Source: Clavelina lepadiformis (lineage: Eukaryota; Chordata; Ascidiacea; Aplousobranchia; Clavelinidae). Taken from it: DNA of 64,000 nt. The notes beneath the pieces were generated by a model. That model was not told the DNA's origin. It saw only the letters and a program-made list of their open reading frames with translations, and made no database searches. Made by a program: the position numbers and the translations under genes. Shown here piece by piece: positions 61,107-64,000 of this stretch (within the stretch, counting starts at the first letter, position 1; each line of letters opens with the position of its first letter). The stretch spans positions 19,662,479 to 19,726,478 of the forward strand of contig NC_135243.1 of assembly GCF_947623445.1 (NCBI RefSeq), read 5' to 3'.

Positions 61107-63611
61107 ATGGTTGACAGAGCAGAGAGTCGTATAGGAACTGCGGATTCTTCTCAACCTCCAAGTCCCATTCCACCATGGCAACAGAAAAATTCCCTGCGAG
61201 CAAAACAACTGTGGGATCTTTTAAGGTGCAATTAAATTTTGGTGTTCTATGCTTTTATTCATATACTTGCACTATGATTGTATAAATTTATTTGTTTGGT
61301 AATTACAAACATTAACTTCATTGTTTGCGACTGGCATGTCTACTGGGCTTAAATCCTATGGAAGTTATGTATGTATTATATTTTACTATTCTTCATTTTT
61401 CATGTAGGCAGGGGTTAAATATCGGGTCTATATTCTGTATAATACATTTCAACATTTTCATATTACAGTAACATAACTTAGTTAAATTACCCTTCTTATT
61501 GGTATATTCTTCTCTACTGTAGGAGGTCAGTTAAGTTATCAACCGATCTTGTAAAAAAAGCTGATGTCCTTCCTTCAACTGTAAGCCATGGTGTTCACCA
61601 CATTCGGAAGATAAATCATGATGAAGAAATTCTTGACATTGCGTATAATCCTACTTCTGAGGTGTGTATACGTGGTATCTTCTGCAAGTGTGCTAATAGA
61701 TAGTGGTCACCGGGGTGATATGTGTCATCCATTACAAGTTACAACCATCCATATACCCATACACTCATTGCATCTAACTCATTGTTAGTTGTCCTAAAGC
61801 AAAGGTCACTGAAAAAAGAATGCAAAAAGATGGATGCGGGTGCTATTATACCATTTAGAAAATTGTTAAGTAAACAATGGGTGCAATGTGCAAGATATAC
61901 ACGAGTGTTGGCTGGACTTCAATATATTTTGTATTTTCAAGTAATGATGAGTATATATACTAAATGAACAAAGTATGGCAGTTATATAAGAAAAAGTTAT
62001 TAAATTAAATACATAATAATGGGTTGCACGGAATTACCTTACCAAATCAAACCTTTTATCAAATGCTGGGTTTTTCAACTAGGTTTTTACTGATCTCCGT
62101 AATCTGTAAAATATTCAGTGAAGTTTGATTACTTTTAAGCCGTAGAAACTGTTAGAACATGATATTTTATTGTCTGCATACGAAAAGCTAGCATTGCTTA
62201 AAAGTTTTGCCTTTAAATTTTGATTAAGTTTTATTTAGTTGTTGTTGTAACTTGTATTTAAGGGCTCTCAATTGCTGTGTCGTAGTGATTTTATATAATT
62301 AAAATTGAAAAGCTATTTCACTGTAGTGGGTTGATATGTACAACAATTCAGGAATTCATCACAGTTGACCAGCAATTCATTCGTATTTTTTTTGATGATG
62401 GTCGTCGTAAAGATATTATAGACCTCGGAGAATCCATACGTCGCCTGATTTTGTGCACGCAGTCCAATCAATATGTTACACTGACATCTTTAAACGAAAT
62501 GAAGGTGAAAGCTTGATTTTAGATTTTGCTTTTTCTTAATAAAAACATTTTGTGGGATTTTGTGTTCAAAAATGTATTAGATAATTATGTTAAAGTGATA
62601 CTTTTGGAATATTGTTAAACATACTTATATAGTTTTTATTGATTACTTACTATTCTACCTTTTTGGTGTTAATTCAGGAGAATTTATGATATTAATGTCG
62701 ATTTATTCTAGCTTTTCAGTAGTGAATTTGAATTGCTGTCAGCTGCTAAAGCCCAATATAAAATTAACTGGTAAGTTAAACAAATGCTTGAGACTTTATT
62801 TAACTATGGCTATTATTGGAAATGACATAAAAGTTAACTGCATAGTGATATCAAACCAGTCCTCAATTCAGGTTAATTAATTATACCGTAGTTGGTTTTC
62901 CGTTTAAATTGATTTAGAATGACTATGATGGTTATTGTTATGTCCACAGTTTGATGTACAATGAAAGCACGAATGAAGTTGTCACAGCAGGTCCAGGAAA
63001 TGTTGTGGTATGTGTCAGATATTTTCTGGATTGATATATTTGAAACTTTTCTCTTATTATGTCATTTATAAGTTTATAAATTTTCATTCGTAAGATACCA
63101 TAAGACACACTGCAACTTCTGCATGATATTTTTAGGAAAATGTTTACATATCATCACGACATTTTTTATGCTGGAAAAGTGCATTTATGTACTGAGTACC
63201 TGTACAATCAAGTGTGATATTTTGCCAATTTAACGCTTATCGTTTTTACAGACATGGTGTTTTCGATATGGCAATCGGTATTTAATTCCTCATCGTGTAA
63301 TTACTGAAGGACTGACCTGCAAGGACACATTTGACAAAATAACTTTGGAAAATACACAGAGTAATTCTCAGAGATGTTACGCTGTTTGTGGCACTGGTGT
63401 TGCTGTAAGTTCTTGTTAGCTTGTCTCCTACTGCGATTGTTGGTTGTCTAAGTTTACAAGAGTATGTTAAGAATGTTTTAGTTTATCTAACTCTAACTTT
63501 GTTGTACTGCATAAAGTTATTATCTGATTTTGTTGCTTACCAGGTATTCAACTTATTCCACGCTTCTTTGCTGATTTACAAAAAGGACTTGCATGTCAGA
63601 AATATTACAAG
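61107..63611 (+). CDS. WD-repeat protein, WDR97-like, 5' part
   Basis: Exons are 61107..61225, 61523..61663, 62327..62504, 62712..62770, 62950..63007, 63252..63404 and 63544..63611, then a GTCAGT donor; the gene continues beyond the window. About 258 residues are visible. The N-terminus is polar (MVDRAESRIGTADSS, PPSPIPPW). Beta-propeller-like text follows: EILDIAYNPTSE, FITVDQQFIRIFFDDGRR, CLMYNESTNEVVTAGPGNVV, TWCFRYGNRYLIPHRV, then SQRCYAVCGTGVAVFN. The pattern matches large axonemal-type WD proteins such as WDR97/WDR87; the exact orthologue is uncertain. The exon 2 donor is placed at GAGGT|GTGTAT because this alone keeps phase with exon 3, although GAG|GTGTGT is the stronger match. Confidence 0.65.
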
Positions 63612-64000
63612 GTCAGTAGTCTAGCTTTGGAATCTCTTGCTGTAGCACTTAGTAATGCTGTAATGTTTGTTAGTGATTGGTACCATACTTCGATTGTGTT
63701 TCGTTTTGGTGTTATGTCTGTGAATATGTTTGTAATGTTTATCAGTAGTTTTAACTTAATTTTGCATGCTTGGCCTTTTGGTATTGCTTGATATGGAATG
63801 AAATATATATTCTGCATTGGAAAAAGTCTTTGTATGACTTAAAATTGGCGAAAATTCTTCAACACGTCCTCAAGTCTGTGTTATCATTTTGGTTTTTGTG
63901 TGTATTGTCTCGTAGACTCATTTTTTGTGGTCTGAATCCAGCTTTGTGTTGTTGATTGAGATCACTGCATAAAATGAGCATTCAGCAAGCCGTCGTTAAT

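Overview
The window is AT-rich nuclear DNA from an animal. Genes are interrupted by many short GT-AG introns, gene density is moderate, the gaps hold short non-autonomous DNA transposons, and the palindromic octamer TAGGCCTA recurs. This fits an invertebrate deuterostome. My best guess is an ascidian tunicate of the Ciona type; that is an inference from genome style, not from a diagnostic marker. No rRNA, confident tRNA, CRISPR or bacterial feature was seen.

Layout. (1) 5267..1, minus: seven exons of an unrecognised secreted protein, rebuilt from splice signals and reading phase, running off the left edge. (2) 10958..9748, minus: steroid 5-alpha-reductase (SRD5A1/2 type), three exons. (3) 15026..16108, plus: COX18, single exon. 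(4) 16350..18342, plus: PSMA7 (proteasome alpha4), six exons, only 241 bp downstream of COX18. (5) 19855..19100, minus: TMEM167/Kish, 71 residues in three exons, the first coding exon being the ATG alone. (6) 23130..41558, plus: a 29-exon, 1337-residue RGSL/RGS22-like protein with several RGS-type domains. Its coding length closes exactly in frame and it includes one GC-AG intron. (7) 43224..44333, 53120..54259 and 56316..57416, plus: three single-exon seven-transmembrane receptor-like genes. The first two are almost identical over about 590 nt although their flanks have diverged. (8) 61107..63611, plus: the 5' part of a WDR97-like WD-repeat gene that leaves the window.

Mobile and repeated DNA. 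Three hAT-type elements have perfect 8-bp target duplications (19601-19838, 31221-31451, 26354-26710), as does a TAGGGATG-ended element (59132-59560). A deleted hAT copy (47931-48467) keeps the C-terminal part of a transposase and borders a 12-bp minisatellite and a 615-bp tandem duplication that carries a 547-bp insertion. Several fold-back elements lie in gaps and introns.

How the genes relate. COX18, PSMA7, SRD5A and Kish are housekeeping genes of the mitochondrion, proteasome, steroid/lipid metabolism and secretory pathway, with no obvious joint pathway. The RGS-type gene lies next to the receptor array; both could act in G-protein signalling, but adjacency alone does not show this. The least explained items are the secreted gene at the left edge, the receptor family, and a strongly conserved non-coding block duplicated upstream of receptors 1 and 2.
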